DNA of 64,000 bases from Ectocarpus siliculosus (Eukaryota; Sar; Phaeophyceae; Ectocarpales; Ectocarpaceae), in contig FN649729.1 of assembly GCA_000310025.1 (NCBI GenBank), positions 4,857,039 through 4,921,038 of the forward strand, read 5' to 3'. The position numbers and the translations under genes are program-made. A model generated the notes under the pieces. The model searched no databases. It was not told where the DNA came from and saw only the letters and a program-made list of their open reading frames with translations. Below are positions 1 through 12,200 of this stretch, piece by piece. Within the stretch, counting starts at the first letter, position 1; each line of letters opens with the position of its first letter.

Positions 1-838
1 AAGCCCCCCCCCCCCCCCCCCCCCCCCCCACTTCCTTAATATCTCAATACTCTATTGGTGCGTACTAGCGGTGGGCGCCCATCTGGGGTGCAAAAAGAGA
101 AGACTTCGGCCACGACCTCATGCAGGCGGAGAAACAAAAGCGTTCCATTCCTGTTCCATACGGCACAAACTGTACATCAACCCCTACAGCCGACGACAAT
201 CGTGCGCGTCTACGTAGTGAGCGTACCGAGGTCAAACCTTGAGCGCTGTCATGTACAGTCGCGGGTGTATTAATTTCGGGTGCGAACGGATTGGGTGCGG
301 GGTGATTCGGTCAAGAGATTGAAGCAGGTGGAAAGGTTCGCTGTTCTGTGTTGGAAGCAGGAGCTGGTCAAGATGTTCGCTGCTGCTATATGTTCAAGCA
401 CCAGAAACACTAGGGTGAAGAACCGCAGAGAACACCGAGCACAGAAAGAGGCGTGTCGTAGGCGGTGGGCGGGTGGGAGGGTTGCTTGATTTGTCTTTTA
501 CTGCGTGAATTGTTTTCGGGGAGACGTTCTTTTGTTGTCTTGTTTTTTGTCATTTTTTGCGTTCCCCCTGGTACCAATGCTTCCTAATAGAGATTGCAGA
601 AATGACGTAAGCCTGATTTTTAGAAAATATACATACAATCAAAGAGAGACTGAGTACCCATTCGAATGGGATGGATTCAAGTCTTAATGAGCAGTGGATG
701 GGGGAAAAAAACTGCATGGGTGCTGCGTTTATTTTGAGTCCTTTTAAGCCTAACACTGAATTGGTAGCTGTGATGCCAGCTGATTTTTTTTTTTGTGTGT
801 GTTCGCCTCTGATATGTTTGCACCTCTCTCGGCCACAG
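1..838. other. 5' stretch, no exon resolved
   Basis: The window opens with a run of about 27 C, which looks like a low-quality contig edge. I find no convincing exon up to 838. The last 60 bases are T-rich and end in CAG, a normal 3' splice site for the exon starting at 839. The upstream exon or exons and the start codon of the SAP/PWWP gene are therefore either in this stretch, unrecognised, or outside the window. Confidence 0.5.
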
Positions 839-2452
839 GGCGGTGTTTGCCTGCTTCACAGACCTAGCTCTGGCGGAGTGGAGGGCGAGATACGCCGATT
901 GGTGCGATGTTGGGGAGTGGAAGTTCTGCCAGGAATGACCAAGTCGCAGGTGAGGTTATCCTTAACCTTGGCTCTTGCGCACACGACAGTCGAAGAGCCA
1001 CACCCACAGCAGTGTTGTAACTACGCCCCCATGATATCTCACACAAATCACGCTAGTTTCTAACCACGCGCATGATATCTCGCAATAGCGCGCTTGTGGC
1101 TTCTAGCTAGGCGCATGACATATCTCAACACCATTCTATTATAGTCCCTGACAACAGAAGTTCCGCGCGTGCCCCCCCCCATCCCTAAACAGCTTTCGAG
1201 CCAGCTGAAAGCGGCGTCTCGAGAAGGACTCCTTCCGTTGAACGGGTGCCTCTCGTATACCTACGAGCTTCCCACGCTAGCGGTGGAGGCGGCGGCGTCA
1301 GCGGCAGCAGCGAAGGTGAAGGTGAAGGCGGAGGTTGGCACGGAGGAGGAAGAGGAGGAGGAGAATGTCGGCGGCGGAGGGCACAAGTTTGGTGACGCGT
1401 GCTATAACGAGGGCCAGGTCGTCTGGGTCCGAGGGGGTAAGAGGAAGAGGTAGAGAGAGCTTGTGAGTGGGTGGGTGCGTGAGACAGACAGACAGACAGA
1501 CAGAAAAGCCAGAGAGAGAGAAAGAGAGAGAGAGAGTAAAAGAGAGGATAGAAGAACACAACCAACAGGCGATGAGAATTGGCGTAGATTAGCGGAGCGA
1601 GGATGAGAATGAGGACAACCTTGACATGTCACCCCACACCCCCACCGAAAACGGCCAAACCATTTGGTCTCTACACATGATTCCGACCGCCTCTCTCATT
1701 CACGGGAGCAAGCGGAAATGTGGGGTGGGAATATGGAGTGTTTCTCCTGCTTTGTTGTATTTCAAATGCGACATACAACCAACCATTACCTCAAGGCCGA
1801 ATCGGCAGCAATCAACCCATGCGTCATCCATCTCCTCCCGTCTCTCCAAACAGATCACAACATATCCACCCCGCTACATTCACACCACATGCTCATGACC
1901 CAACAACCCCCCCTTCCAAACTTACAGCGTTCGTGGCCTACATGGACGGTCAAGCTGTCGAAGACGACGATGTCTGGTGCCCCGGGGTCGTGTGCGCCGC
2001 CGCTAATTCCGCCGCATCTTCTCCGGCGGAAGCAAACGGAGGGGATGGTGCCGTGGCGTCCCCGGGGGGGCTGGTCGTAGACGTGATGGGTCAGTCAAAG
2101 GTGGAGTTTGCCGTGGGGACGGACAACCTCACCGGTTTTCCGGGGTACGGAGACAACCTCGAGGCGTTTCGGCACTCGGTGGCGACGGGCCTGGTGAGTA
2201 TTTTTTTTTTTGCTCCCCGTCTCTTTTTGTTAAGTGATATAATACCAGGTACATCGAGACACACAATGACTACCCGTTCGAGATAATACCACAGTCGAAC
2301 GACCTGTAATGAAGTCTTAGCAGTGAGTGGGGGAATAAACGGCCGGATAGGACTAGTCTATAGTCTGTTTTTAACCCTCTTGTTGGTTGTTGCTTGAAGT
2401 AGGCATTTTTTTTTTTTTTGCTCTTCCAAGTTTGTTTACACACCTAGACTGG

Positions 2453-2489
<37 letters not shown>

Positions 2490-5400
2490 GTGGACAAGGT
2501 CTAATTGGTCAGAAACGTTTTTTCTCCCTCTCGCCCCCTCTCTACTATTGTTAGTGCCCGAAGTGTTGTTTTTCCGCATCCCACTGTTTTTTGCGTCAGC
2601 GTCGCCCGTCGCGATCAAGCAGGGGAACGAATCAACCCGACAATTATAAACGTTCTGATTTTATTTCCCTGATATTGTCATTTTGATGAGTCGCCACTGC
2701 CGCCCAACAAGCAAACGTGTCCTGTTCCGCAACCGCGATGAAAAGTAAAACATTTTGACGTTTGATGTTAATGTTGGACCCCTGCTGTACCCTCCGCTTG
2801 CTTCTCTCAGGGAAACCCTCCAGATCACATGTGTCTAGCGGTGGCGCAAGCAATCCTGGCGTGCCTAAAATGTGGATGGGACCCCGCAAGAGGCACGAAC
2901 CTGTTTCGGCCCGCCTTGTGCAACGAGCAGCGAGAAGGGGATGTGAGTGCTTATGTTGCCTTGCCTGTCCCTCGTTTTTGTTTTTTGCTGGTGCTTTCTT
3001 AGTTTGTCTCCGTCGACTCTTGTCCTCCTCGATGATTGGTGCGGTGACATGTGAAGACAACAACAACGTGGCACCGCCACATGGTGGTGTTTGCGTGAAC
3101 ATGCGTGCGTCGTTGTGTGGTGTGCCGTTGCTTGGGTGGTTCTTCAGAAGCATTCGGCGGTGTGTTTTCGTACGGCTTCGTCTGCTTGTATCGTGCACAA
3201 CTGTCGCACAAGTGTCTCGCCGTTGCACGGTCATGAAGCCAAGACCCCAAGCGGCTGACCTGTTTAGTAGTTGTGCGAGTCCTGAAGCAACTTCCCCGAA
3301 AGTATATTGTACATGCGCATCTTCCCGGATGCAACCGGGGGACGATTTGTCTGGTGACAGCTGAGCATCATCCGGAAGACACACGGCTACTGCTACGAGC
3401 CCCGCACGTCTTCCTCCCTCCAGCTCTCTCCCTTGTATCGTATTCGGCAGCATAGCAGCTGAAGCTCTCTTCCTTGCACATCCACGCACACACCCCTTTT
3501 GATTAATGTCCCCCGCCTCGTGTCCACCGTGTTCATGCGCCGACGCCAGGCGCGGCTCGGGAAGTACGCTACCGCGTGGGGCGTGGACCCCGACCGGCTG
3601 GAGGAGCTGCTCAAGTACTCGTGGGCGTTGATGAAGCCCAACGCCCAGAAGTCGAAAAAGGCCGATGGCGATCAAGCCGGCAGCAGGGAGGAGGAGGAGG
3701 AGGAGGAGGAAGAGGAGGGAGAGGGGGAGTGGGACCACCTGAGGGCGACCTGGCGGAAGCTGGAGAACATGTGGCGGGGGGCGAAGTCGGCCGCGCATGA
3801 CGAGGGTTCTGTGTCCCGCGGCGGAGATGGCGGTGGTGCCGCGGATAGCGGCGGCGGCAGTGGCAGCGGCGGAGGCGGCGGAGGCAGAGGCGGGGGCAGT
3901 GATAGTGCGGTGTCCGATGCCACAAGCAACGGCGGTAGCGGTAGCGCTACCACGGGGGTTGATGCTGACAACAACGCCACTGCGAAAAAGGGCACGGTGG
4001 CCGCCGGAACAGGCGACGATGGCGGGGATGGGAGCGAGCCGGGTGGTGAGCTGCCGCCACCGCCGCCGCCACCGCGGCCGCCGCCAGCTGCGGCGGCGGC
4101 GGCGGAAGGAGGCGTTGCGGCGCCCACGGCTGCGACGCCCGCGACACCGGTGCCTTCGGCGGCGGCTTCACCACCGCCGCCTGTGGTAAGTGCATCAGCC
4201 CCGGGGCAGGAGCAAGCTCCTATGGTGACCCCGGTCGCCCCTTCCACGGAGAGTGTTGTGTCTAGGGAAGGCGTTCCGGCGGCGGCGGAGGCGGGGCCCG
4301 ACATCAGTAAAACTACTGCTGCTCCTGCTGCCCCTGCTCCTGCTGCTACTGCTGCTACTGCTGCTACTGTTGCTACTGCTGCTACTGCTGCTACTGCTGC
4401 TGCCCCTGCTCCTTCTCCTGCTGCTGCCACTGCTCCTTCTCCTGCTGCTGCCACTGCTCCTTCTCCTCCTGCTGCTGCCCCTGCTCCTTCTCCTCCTGCT
4501 GCTCTTGCTCCTTCTCCTGCTGCTGCTCTTGCTCCTGCTCCTGCTGCTGCGGCTCCTGCTGCTGTTGGTGGTGCTGCAGCAGGCGGTGTTGCCGACGACG
4601 CGCAACGAACAAGACCCGCCGCAGGCGGCCTCGCAGCCATGGACGTAGACGATGAATCTAGCCCCGCCGCAGCGAGAAGCGACGGCGACGTCGGCGGTGT
4701 TGTTGACGGGGCCGCTGCGCAAACAGTGATCGGTGTCTCCGGTAACGGTCCCAGTGTTGGCTTTGTTGATGGATCCGCAACCCAAGGTGTCGCAGGTGGC
4801 AGTCCCAGTGTTGGTGCTGGCAGGGCCGCGATGGAAAAGGCAGACAGCGTGTGGGCCGATTCTTCGAACGTGGTGGCGGCGGCGGCAGCAGCATTAGCGG
4901 CAGCAACAGCGCCAACCGCGAGTAGTAGCGCCGCCGTCGCCGCAAAGCCAGCCGAGAGCACTACCACCCAAGGGGCTGGTGCATCGCAGCCAGCAGGGGC
5001 CAAGGCTTCGTCGAAACCAGCCACGGCTGTCTCAGGCGCTGCTGCCGCTGCTGCTGCTGCTCCTTCTCCTCAGCCGACAATCGCCGCCAAACCCCGTCCA
5101 GGTAGGCCAGCGGCCGAAGCGAGCGATTGCCGAGATCGCAAGAGGGCCAGGACGGACTCGGGGGACCAGACCAACACCGCCCGGGGTGAAGCAGCAGCAC
5201 CCGTCACCAGCAACAGCGCAACTCCGGCAGCTGCCTCGCCTGCTGCCGTTACCCCCACCCCCACAGCCGGACGTTCTCTGCCGCTGACTGCGGTCAGAAA
5301 AGCAGGGGAGACCGGGGGCGCAGCAGGATCAGTTTCGCCGGCGTCCGCCGTCGGCAACGGCAAGGTATCGGGGCCGGGTGACCGCGGTGCTACGGCTGTT

Positions 5401-6279
5401 GTCGGTGTGGCTCGTACTGCTCCCTCGATTGCTGCTGGCCCTGCTGCTGCTGCTGCTGCTTCTCCGAAAAGCACGACAGATGGTAGTGCCGCTGCGGAGG
5501 CCAAGAAGACGAAGAAGACGACGGTCTCGCCATCGACGACAACCATCCGGGCTGGGAAGGACGCCTCGCGAAATGATGGTGATGGTGGTGGTGGTGGTGG
5601 TGGTGGTGGCACCACGGAGGCAGCAGTAGCGACACCCGCCCAAGCTGCGGCTCCTCCACAAACGACCGCCGCCGCTACCACCGCCACGAAAGACGTGCTA
5701 CGACCGACGGCAATACCCGCCAGCAAGGACGTTAAGGGTGACGACGATGATCAGCCTGCCTCGGCGCTACCCCCGGCGGCGTTGAAGGCGGCGGCGGAAA
5801 CGGCCCCGGCTGCTACAAGCACTGTTGCCGGCGCGGGGAAGACCGCGAAAGCAGCAGAAGGGAATGTGAACGAATTGTCGCCAACGAAGAGGACAAAGAC
5901 GGTTCTCACGGGCAACGGGGTAGCTGCGATTGGCAAGACACCGCCCGCAACTCCACCGCCGCCAGCAACAGCGGCACCGGCTGAGAAGGACCGGGTTCGA
6001 ACGCTACCGCCGTCGCCGTTGTCTCAGCGCTCGCCAGCGGCGAAGAAAGAACACGACGGCGATGCCACTCAACGGGGACCCCGAAAAGCAGGAGGAGGCG
6101 GGGGAACACCCAACGGTTCGCAACAAGAGGTGCGGGGCGACCTCGGCCAACGAGCACAGCGGGAGCCGCGCAGAGGGAAGAAATTCGACATCCCGCCGGC
6201 GTTCAAGGAGAACGACTTCCTCTCTCGGAAGGAGCGCAACGCTCGCAGGTTCGAAGCGCAGAGGAACCGCGCCCGCTAG
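839..6279 (+). CDS. SAP-like/PWWP-like domain protein with long Ala/Pro-rich tail (5' partial)
   Basis: Exons, joined by matching phase: 839-949, 1193-1436, 1928-2193, 3550-6279 (TAG at 6277-6279), 1116 residues visible. The first junction gives a SAP-like helix pair with GMTKSQLSSQLKAA. Next comes an acidic run, then EGQVVWVRG spliced to a segment with DDVWCPGVV and VEFAVGTDNLTGF, which fits the beta-barrel of a PWWP-type chromatin reader (V-W-x-K/R, W-P-G/A, V-x-F, L-x-x-F). An alpha-helical stretch (RLEELLKYSWALMKP) follows. The rest is low complexity: poly-Glu, poly-Gly, Pro runs, and a 4330-4570 block of Ala/Pro-Ser-Pro repeats. The end is a basic tail (RKERNARRFEAQRNRAR). Likely nuclear; histone or DNA binding is inferred from fold resemblance only. 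The internal exon edges are solid; the domain names are moderate. Confidence 0.6.
2262..2365 (+). repeat. Dispersed repeat, copy 1
   Basis: This intronic stretch, with the core TACCCGTTCGAGATAATACC followed by GAAGTCTT and GTGAGTGGG, recurs in diverged form at about 19752-19860. The shared part is roughly 100 bp. No coding capacity is seen. It is probably a fragment of an unnamed mobile element. Confidence 0.5.
2453..2488. repeat. (CT)n microsatellite
   Basis: Pure CT dinucleotide run of about 17 units in the intron before the long last exon of the PWWP-like gene. Confidence 0.9.
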
Positions 6280-7210
6280 CTAGCAAGCGCGAGTGTGCAC
6301 CTTCCACCTGCGCGTGGCGTTTGTTGATAACGGTAGGAGCTTGAGTCGGGCTGGGCGGGGGACGGGAACCTGCCTCGTGGACCGGGCTCTGCCTGAAACC
6401 CTGATGCTGTGCAATTTTTTTTGCATCGCCTGTTTGCTGTTTTTCGCGGATCGATACATTCACGGTAGTGTGATAACCGGTGACAAGAAGCCGAGCGTAT
6501 GTGTTCAATTTGGTGCTGTGACTACTGTGTTCCGATGTTAAGCGTTGGGTGAGAATGTTTTTTTTATTTGTTTGCTATTTTGCGGGCGTTGTCATCGTTG
6601 GCGCTGGCCTGTGCTGCGCCATTTTGTGGGACCGAGGGTTTGTTATGTGCTGCTATGTTGCTCTTGCTCCCCTCAAGAGCTCTTCATATTTTCTGTCTCG
6701 TGCTCTATAAGATTGGTTGATGTTATGGTCGGCCTAATCAGGAGCACTCGTTTGGTCTGTGGCCATGTTGGACTTGGCTTCTGCTCTTTTGGTGTCGAGT
6801 ATTTTCTTTTCTGCTAAGTTTTATTTTCTGGTGTAGGTGGTTGTGGATTTTTTTTCTTGACAGGCTGTGCAACGTTTTGTCCTATGATTGGGGGGTAGAT
6901 TGTGTAGGACATTTTCATGCTGTTGCTGCGGCTGCTCTGGCCCTCCCTTCGGCATTCATCAGGAGACTAGGCTCCTTCTGGGCGCTCTACTGGCAGGAGA
7001 TTGGGGGGCATACGTGTGAATTTTTTAGGGCAGGGGTTGGCCCAATCGGTTGTGTTTCTAGTAAGTGCGTTCATTCCACACACAAACTACTGCGGGAATC
7101 GACCACTTGTACGAGGTAGACGAGTACGGACGGAAGAAGGTACTGGGCAGAGAAATATCGGAACAGTTTTTAATGTGAAGACAACAACAAACAACAACAA
7201 CACACACACA

Positions 7211-7345
7211 AATGCCGCCCCCTCACGGGGTCCCAGTTAATGGCATTTAGAAGAGTTTTGTGTTTTCAACCGCACTGAGACTGACGTCTTTTCATTGGTC
7301 AGCCGGTTAGCGCGGTCGATGCTAATAGTAAAAACACACACAAAT
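7211..7345 (-). repeat. 130-bp tRNA-half-like dispersed element
   Basis: Copy of a family found at least nine times in this window. On the minus-strand reading of the family it begins near CCCCCTCACGGGGTCCCA, continues through CAACCGCACTGAGACTGACG, and ends with TTGGTCAGCCGGTTAGCGCG and a CA-rich tail. The last block resembles the 5' half of a tRNA (A-box region). No B box is visible. Other copies: 15729-15835, 15863-15965, 45545-45600, 50380-50440, 53140-53205, 58813-58960, 58990-59112, 62555-62700. Confidence 0.65.
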
Positions 7346-9184
7346 GTGTGCCTACGCTGTCTGCGTGACCTTCCTCCTGTGTGACCCCGTCTGAACGCGT
7401 ATGCATACATACGTCCAGAAAGCATTCCGAACCGGGGCCCCTAGGAGGACGCTACTGCTGCCATGCTTGTTCGACCTACATACGACGAATTTGGGGGGGT
7501 GCGTCGAGGCGCGCAAGCCGCCCCAACGATAACCAGCGGTCGGACATATATGAAGGCTTCAGACATGCCCAGCCGCTTCGCGAAGCACAATGAACGAACA
7601 CCTATATATACGGCCTAGTGAATCAATCCCGTCGTCGGTAGCTTTTCGAAAGCAAGGCAGATCGAACCTCCGACAGTACGCGAAACAGCTTTAAAACGTG
7701 AATGTGTTTCATTCATCGCACAAGCTCTCTCTGTCCTTGGCATGAAGAAGGCCCGCATGCGGCTGACGTTAAAAACGACACGTGGTATGATATCTACCAG
7801 CACGCGTGCTGGGGGATTTATTCGACCAGCCCGAACACTCTCCGTGACACACGACCAAGCAGAAAGACACGATATATATACACCGCACTGCCGCTTGAGG
7901 TACCCGTGGCTGTCTGCGACAGGGCCGGCATTGGTCACTACTCTTATTCATGCCGTTTGCATCCATACATACCACCTGTGAAGTGAAACGACCACTGAAA
8001 ATTCGCACTTGAGTGGATGACGCCCGTCAAGGGTTGTACATGGCCGCCCCTTTGGTCATACGCACCAACAACACCAAGAAAGAAGGACACAATGACAGCA
8101 GCAGAGCAGTACGACAATGGACCACAACGATATGCTGCCGACAAGGAAGGGGAAAAGCAACAGAAAACGACTGCAGTAAGTAGTAGCATGCTTGCGCACA
8201 AAATCATGGCGAGCGAAGCACGGCAAATAAAGACACAAATCACGGGGAAAACACGCAAAACCTTTCCGACGATAATAACTCGAGTGGGACACGACACAAC
8301 CACACCCAACACGGTCAAGTACAAGGCCAAGGACAAGGAAAATAGGGGGGGAAAGCACGAGAGAGAGAGGCCTAACCTGCAAGCAACATCGTACTGCTGT
8401 ATGTACCCGCTATGACGGGCAATGACGCAAATCGCAACAATAAATAATCTAGGCTGCGCAATCGATAGCACTGTATGATAGGGCTCCGGCGGGGGTCAAA
8501 CACAGACCTATCATCCGCCGGACCCCCCTCCCTCCTCTTGTCGGCGGCGGTGTCTCGGCCAGGACTGCAAAGACACCGAGATATAACTTCGATCCAGTCG
8601 GCACGACACGGCTCAGCGCCAATTAGCCAAATCTGTTCGCGTCGAGCAGCAAGCACATACATGCTTGCACGAGCATAAAATAAAAACTCCCCCTCCCCCA
8701 AAAAACGCCCCAACGGGGCAACCAAAGGCCTGCTGCCCAAACCAAAAGAATTTCTCCTCTTGCCCCAAGCAAGCTATTTTAGCTCCATTTTCCTGCTTCT
8801 GGCATTATGTTGGTGTGCACAAGTCTCTCGCGCCCTCCCACCAGCGAGTGCTCCGGCCAGCTTCTTTCCTATCGGTCTCGCCTACCTACAGCCTAGCACA
8901 CGCGCCACATCTGCAGTGAACCCGGCCGGCCGGACGTGTCTTATCCCTTCGCGTGGCAACAACCAACCAGCCCATCACAAAAATTAAACATTACTATAAC
9001 CATCACCCACAGCAACGACAAAAACACGCGAAAGGGGCGGAGCGTGGTTCGGTCTCTCCCAAACCACGCCACCCCCACTGAGATTTTTTCCCTCTTTCTC
9101 CCTACCAACTACAACAACCCACCCTTCCCCTCACAACCGACCAGAAAACCACAACAAAATCGACATAACTTCTAGCTTGCCTGA

Positions 9185-9213
9185 CGATGTCTACAGCTTT
9201 AACACCGAGACCA
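9185..9213 (-). repeat. Partial duplicate of sulfotransferase last exon
   Basis: About 29 bp match 9271-9299 with few changes. The matched exon segment encodes SVSVFKLQT. The copy lies 31 bp beyond the stop codon, in the presumed 3' UTR. Confidence 0.6.
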
Positions 9214-9243
9214 TCCATTCTAGGTGCGTGTCCTTCTTACCCC

Positions 9244-12200
9244 TTACTCCCACAACGTGCCTAACGAGGCTGATGTCTGTAGCTTGAACACCGAGACGGA
9301 GTAGTCGTAGAGGAGCATATCGGTCGCCATGATGCGGTGTATCTCAGGGCTCATGTGAGCCCATCGGTGGACCTAGACATCATCGTGGAAAAAAAAAAAA
9401 AAAAAACAGCCAGACGAGAACAAGGCGAAACTGTCAGAAAAAATACCATAGAGCACTAGCAAACCCATCCTGATGTTAACATAGCAGCTGCTGGTTCCTA
9501 CGACGATATAAACACGTAGACTGATGAACGGTCGAACCGTCAGAATTTCATGAAACGCTGAAAACCCCATCGTGATGACACTAACAACACACAACAAATG
9601 GGTGAGTGGGTGTGTTTCGTGTGTTTTGTTCTGTACTCCCTTGTTTTTTAAGATTTGGGGGCGCCATGATTGATATAAATAGCAGCTGCTGATTCCTATG
9701 CTGCTCTTGCTTGTCGCCAATTCAAGCAGTTCGAGACTGTTACTGTAGAGGTGTTCGCCGGGGTATAGCACGAACTACTGTTATAAGCACGAACTACTGA
9801 CTCAAGCAACAACCTGCAGGCCTTGTATCCATCCGTTCGAGACTTCCTTTCACCTTTTCACATCCTGTACTGCTGTATAAATGTTAATGGTATTTGCGCG
9901 CGGCCGCTACTAACCCGCTATTTGCTCGGAAACAAATACTTGCGCATGATTCTGCCGAGGGTATTGGTCTAGACACAAATATTTGCACCGCATTCTTGTG
10001 CCGAAAGTATTTGTCTGGAAAGAGATATTTGCACACGATTCTGAACAAGTATCTATCAAACCAAACAAACGGCATGCGGAGAATTTGTACAGGGTGTCCA
10101 CCTTTTCCTCGACAAAATATGCCATGCTTCACTTGCCCCCCTATCCCTGAGCAGGACGGATACCAATACCATAGGGTCGAGTAAGAACCACGGTTAAAAC
10201 GTTGTTAGAAAGGGTATCTAGGATTCAGGATGAAGGTCAAGTTTTCCCACTCAATTAAGTTTAACGTACGGCAGCTTTCACCTCGGACAGCTATTTAGTT
10301 GCCGCGGACCAACCTACCCTCCTGAGAGTTGCAACATTTTCGTGTTGTAAAAAATGTACTAATATAATACCAGGTAGAACCTGCTGTAATACTGGTGTAA
10401 TAGTAGATGTTGTTGCCAGTAGCAGGTTCCTGTACAGTATAACGCGGCATAGTAGTGCCAAGGGCTTAAAGTTCTAAAGTAGTTAGGGTTAGGGTTAGGG
10501 TTAGGGTTAGGGTTAGGGTTAGGGTTAGGGTTAGTGAGTAGGGTTAGGGTTAGGGTTAGTGAGTAGGGTTAGGGTTAGGGTAAGTGAGTAGGGTTAGGGT
10601 GAGGGTTAGAGTCAGGGTCTACCTCGTCGCGCAATCCGGATCGCTGCCCCCTGTTGGAATGCTCCATGTCCTCCCAATCCCATACCGGTGATGTCACTCG
10701 CGCGTTGAAGAGCTGCATCGACAGGTCCCAGTACTCGAGGATACCCACAGCCGTGTAGGTGGCCAGGATACCCTGTTCGTGAATCGATTTGTTGACGCGA
10801 ATTGTTAAGTACATAGAGAACGACTGACTAACAGGGTTAGGAGGTGTAGGTCGCCAGGATGGCCATTTCGCCAATCGATTTGTTGACGCGAATGATACAT
10901 ACGAGCAATCGAGGAACAGAACACAGGGTCAGCACCTTTAACGCATGAGCGTCGAAAGGTTTCCGCTTCGAAGACCCTGCCTTGTCTTGCGCGTCGCCAT
11001 AGAAATGAGCAAATGAAAGAAAGACCAACGACCAAACATTTCTTGCGGGACGGGGTCTCGGAATCTGAGTGCTTCAGAAGTCGACGGACGTTTTTTTCCC
11101 TCCCACTGAAATGGCTTTTAACCCCGGCACGAGGTACGAAACGAAAACCACGGGACCGCCTTCCTGAGACAAACAAGTTCATGTATGATGAAATAGAACT
11201 GGGAGGGGGGACGCAGACCCTATTCCCTAACCCTAACCGAACTTCCAACATGTTTACTTGATCGAAAAACCCTGCGAGGGATAATCAAATCACGGTACTT
11301 TGGGGGGGGGGGGGGGGGGNNNNNNNNNNNNNNNNNNNNNNNNNNNNNNNNNNNNNNNNNNNNNNNNNNNNNNNNNNNNNNNNNNNNNNNNNNNNNNNNN
11401 NNNNNNNNNNNNNNNNNNNNNNNNNNNNNNNNNNNNNNNNNNNNNNNNNNNNNNNNNNNNNNNNNNNNNNNNNNNNNNNNNNNNNNNNNNNNNNNNNNNN
11501 NNNNNNNNNNNNNNNNNNNNNNNNNNNNNNNNNNNNNNNNNNNNNNNNNNNNNNNNNNNNNNNNNNNNNNNNNNNNNNNNNNNNNNNNNNNNNNNNNNNN
11601 NNNNNNNNNNNNNNNNNNNNNNNNNNNNNNNNNNNNNNNNNNNNNNNNNNNNNNNNNNNNNNNNNNNNNNNNNNNNNNNNNNNNNNNNNNNNNNNNNNNN
11701 NNNNNNNNNNNNNNNNNNNNNNNNNNNNNNNNNNNNNNNNNNNNNNNNNNNNNNNNNNNNNNNNNNNNNNNNNNNNNNNNNNNNNNNNNNNNNNNNNNNN
11801 NNNNNNNNNNNNNNNNNNNNNNNNNNNNNNNNNNNNNNNNNNNNNNNNNNNNNNNNNNNNNNNNNNNNNNNNNNNNNNNNNNNNNNNNNNNNNNNNNNNN
11901 NNNNNNNNNNNNNNNNNNNNNNNNNNNNNNNNNNNNNNNNNNNNNNNNNNNNNNNNNNNNNNNNNNNNNNNNNNNNNNNNNNNNNNNNNNNNNNNNNNNN
12001 NNNNNNNNNNNNNNNNNNNNNNNNNNNNNNNNNNNNNNNNNNNNNNNNNNNNATCAAGAAATAGACTACCGATCGCTTACTTTTTGTTCTTCAGGCCGTT
12101 TGGTTGGATGGATGCCAGTAGAGCATTAGTGGAGATAGTGATAGAAAGGCTTCAAATTTGAAACCGCTGTCTACACCGTATTCAAGAACTTTTCCACAGC

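Larger units (their letters stand above)
6280..9243. other. Convergent intergenic region
   Basis: This is the tail-to-tail spacer between the PWWP-like gene (plus) and the sulfotransferase (minus). The first several hundred bases are T/G-rich and are probably 3' UTR. A 130-bp dispersed element lies at 7211-7345. A near-copy of part of the sulfotransferase last exon lies at about 9185-9213. I recognise no gene in 7390-9180; the open frames there have no splice support or family resemblance. Confidence 0.5.

Noticed and set aside
4253-4648. Poly-Leu frame that could suggest a membrane protein
   Set aside because: It is only the CTG-shifted reading of the Ala/Pro repeat block in the real exon.
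3672-5024. 450-codon open frame on the minus strand opposite the long PWWP-gene exon
   Set aside because: It mirrors the Ala/Pro-rich GC-biased plus-strand coding (reading Ala/Gly/Ser/Pro runs) and has no start context, splice sites or domain. The plus-strand frame joins upstream exons in phase.
7944-8471. 175-codon hydrophobic frame on the minus strand
   Set aside because: No splice or family support; hydrophobicity arises from reading an A/C-rich strand backwards.
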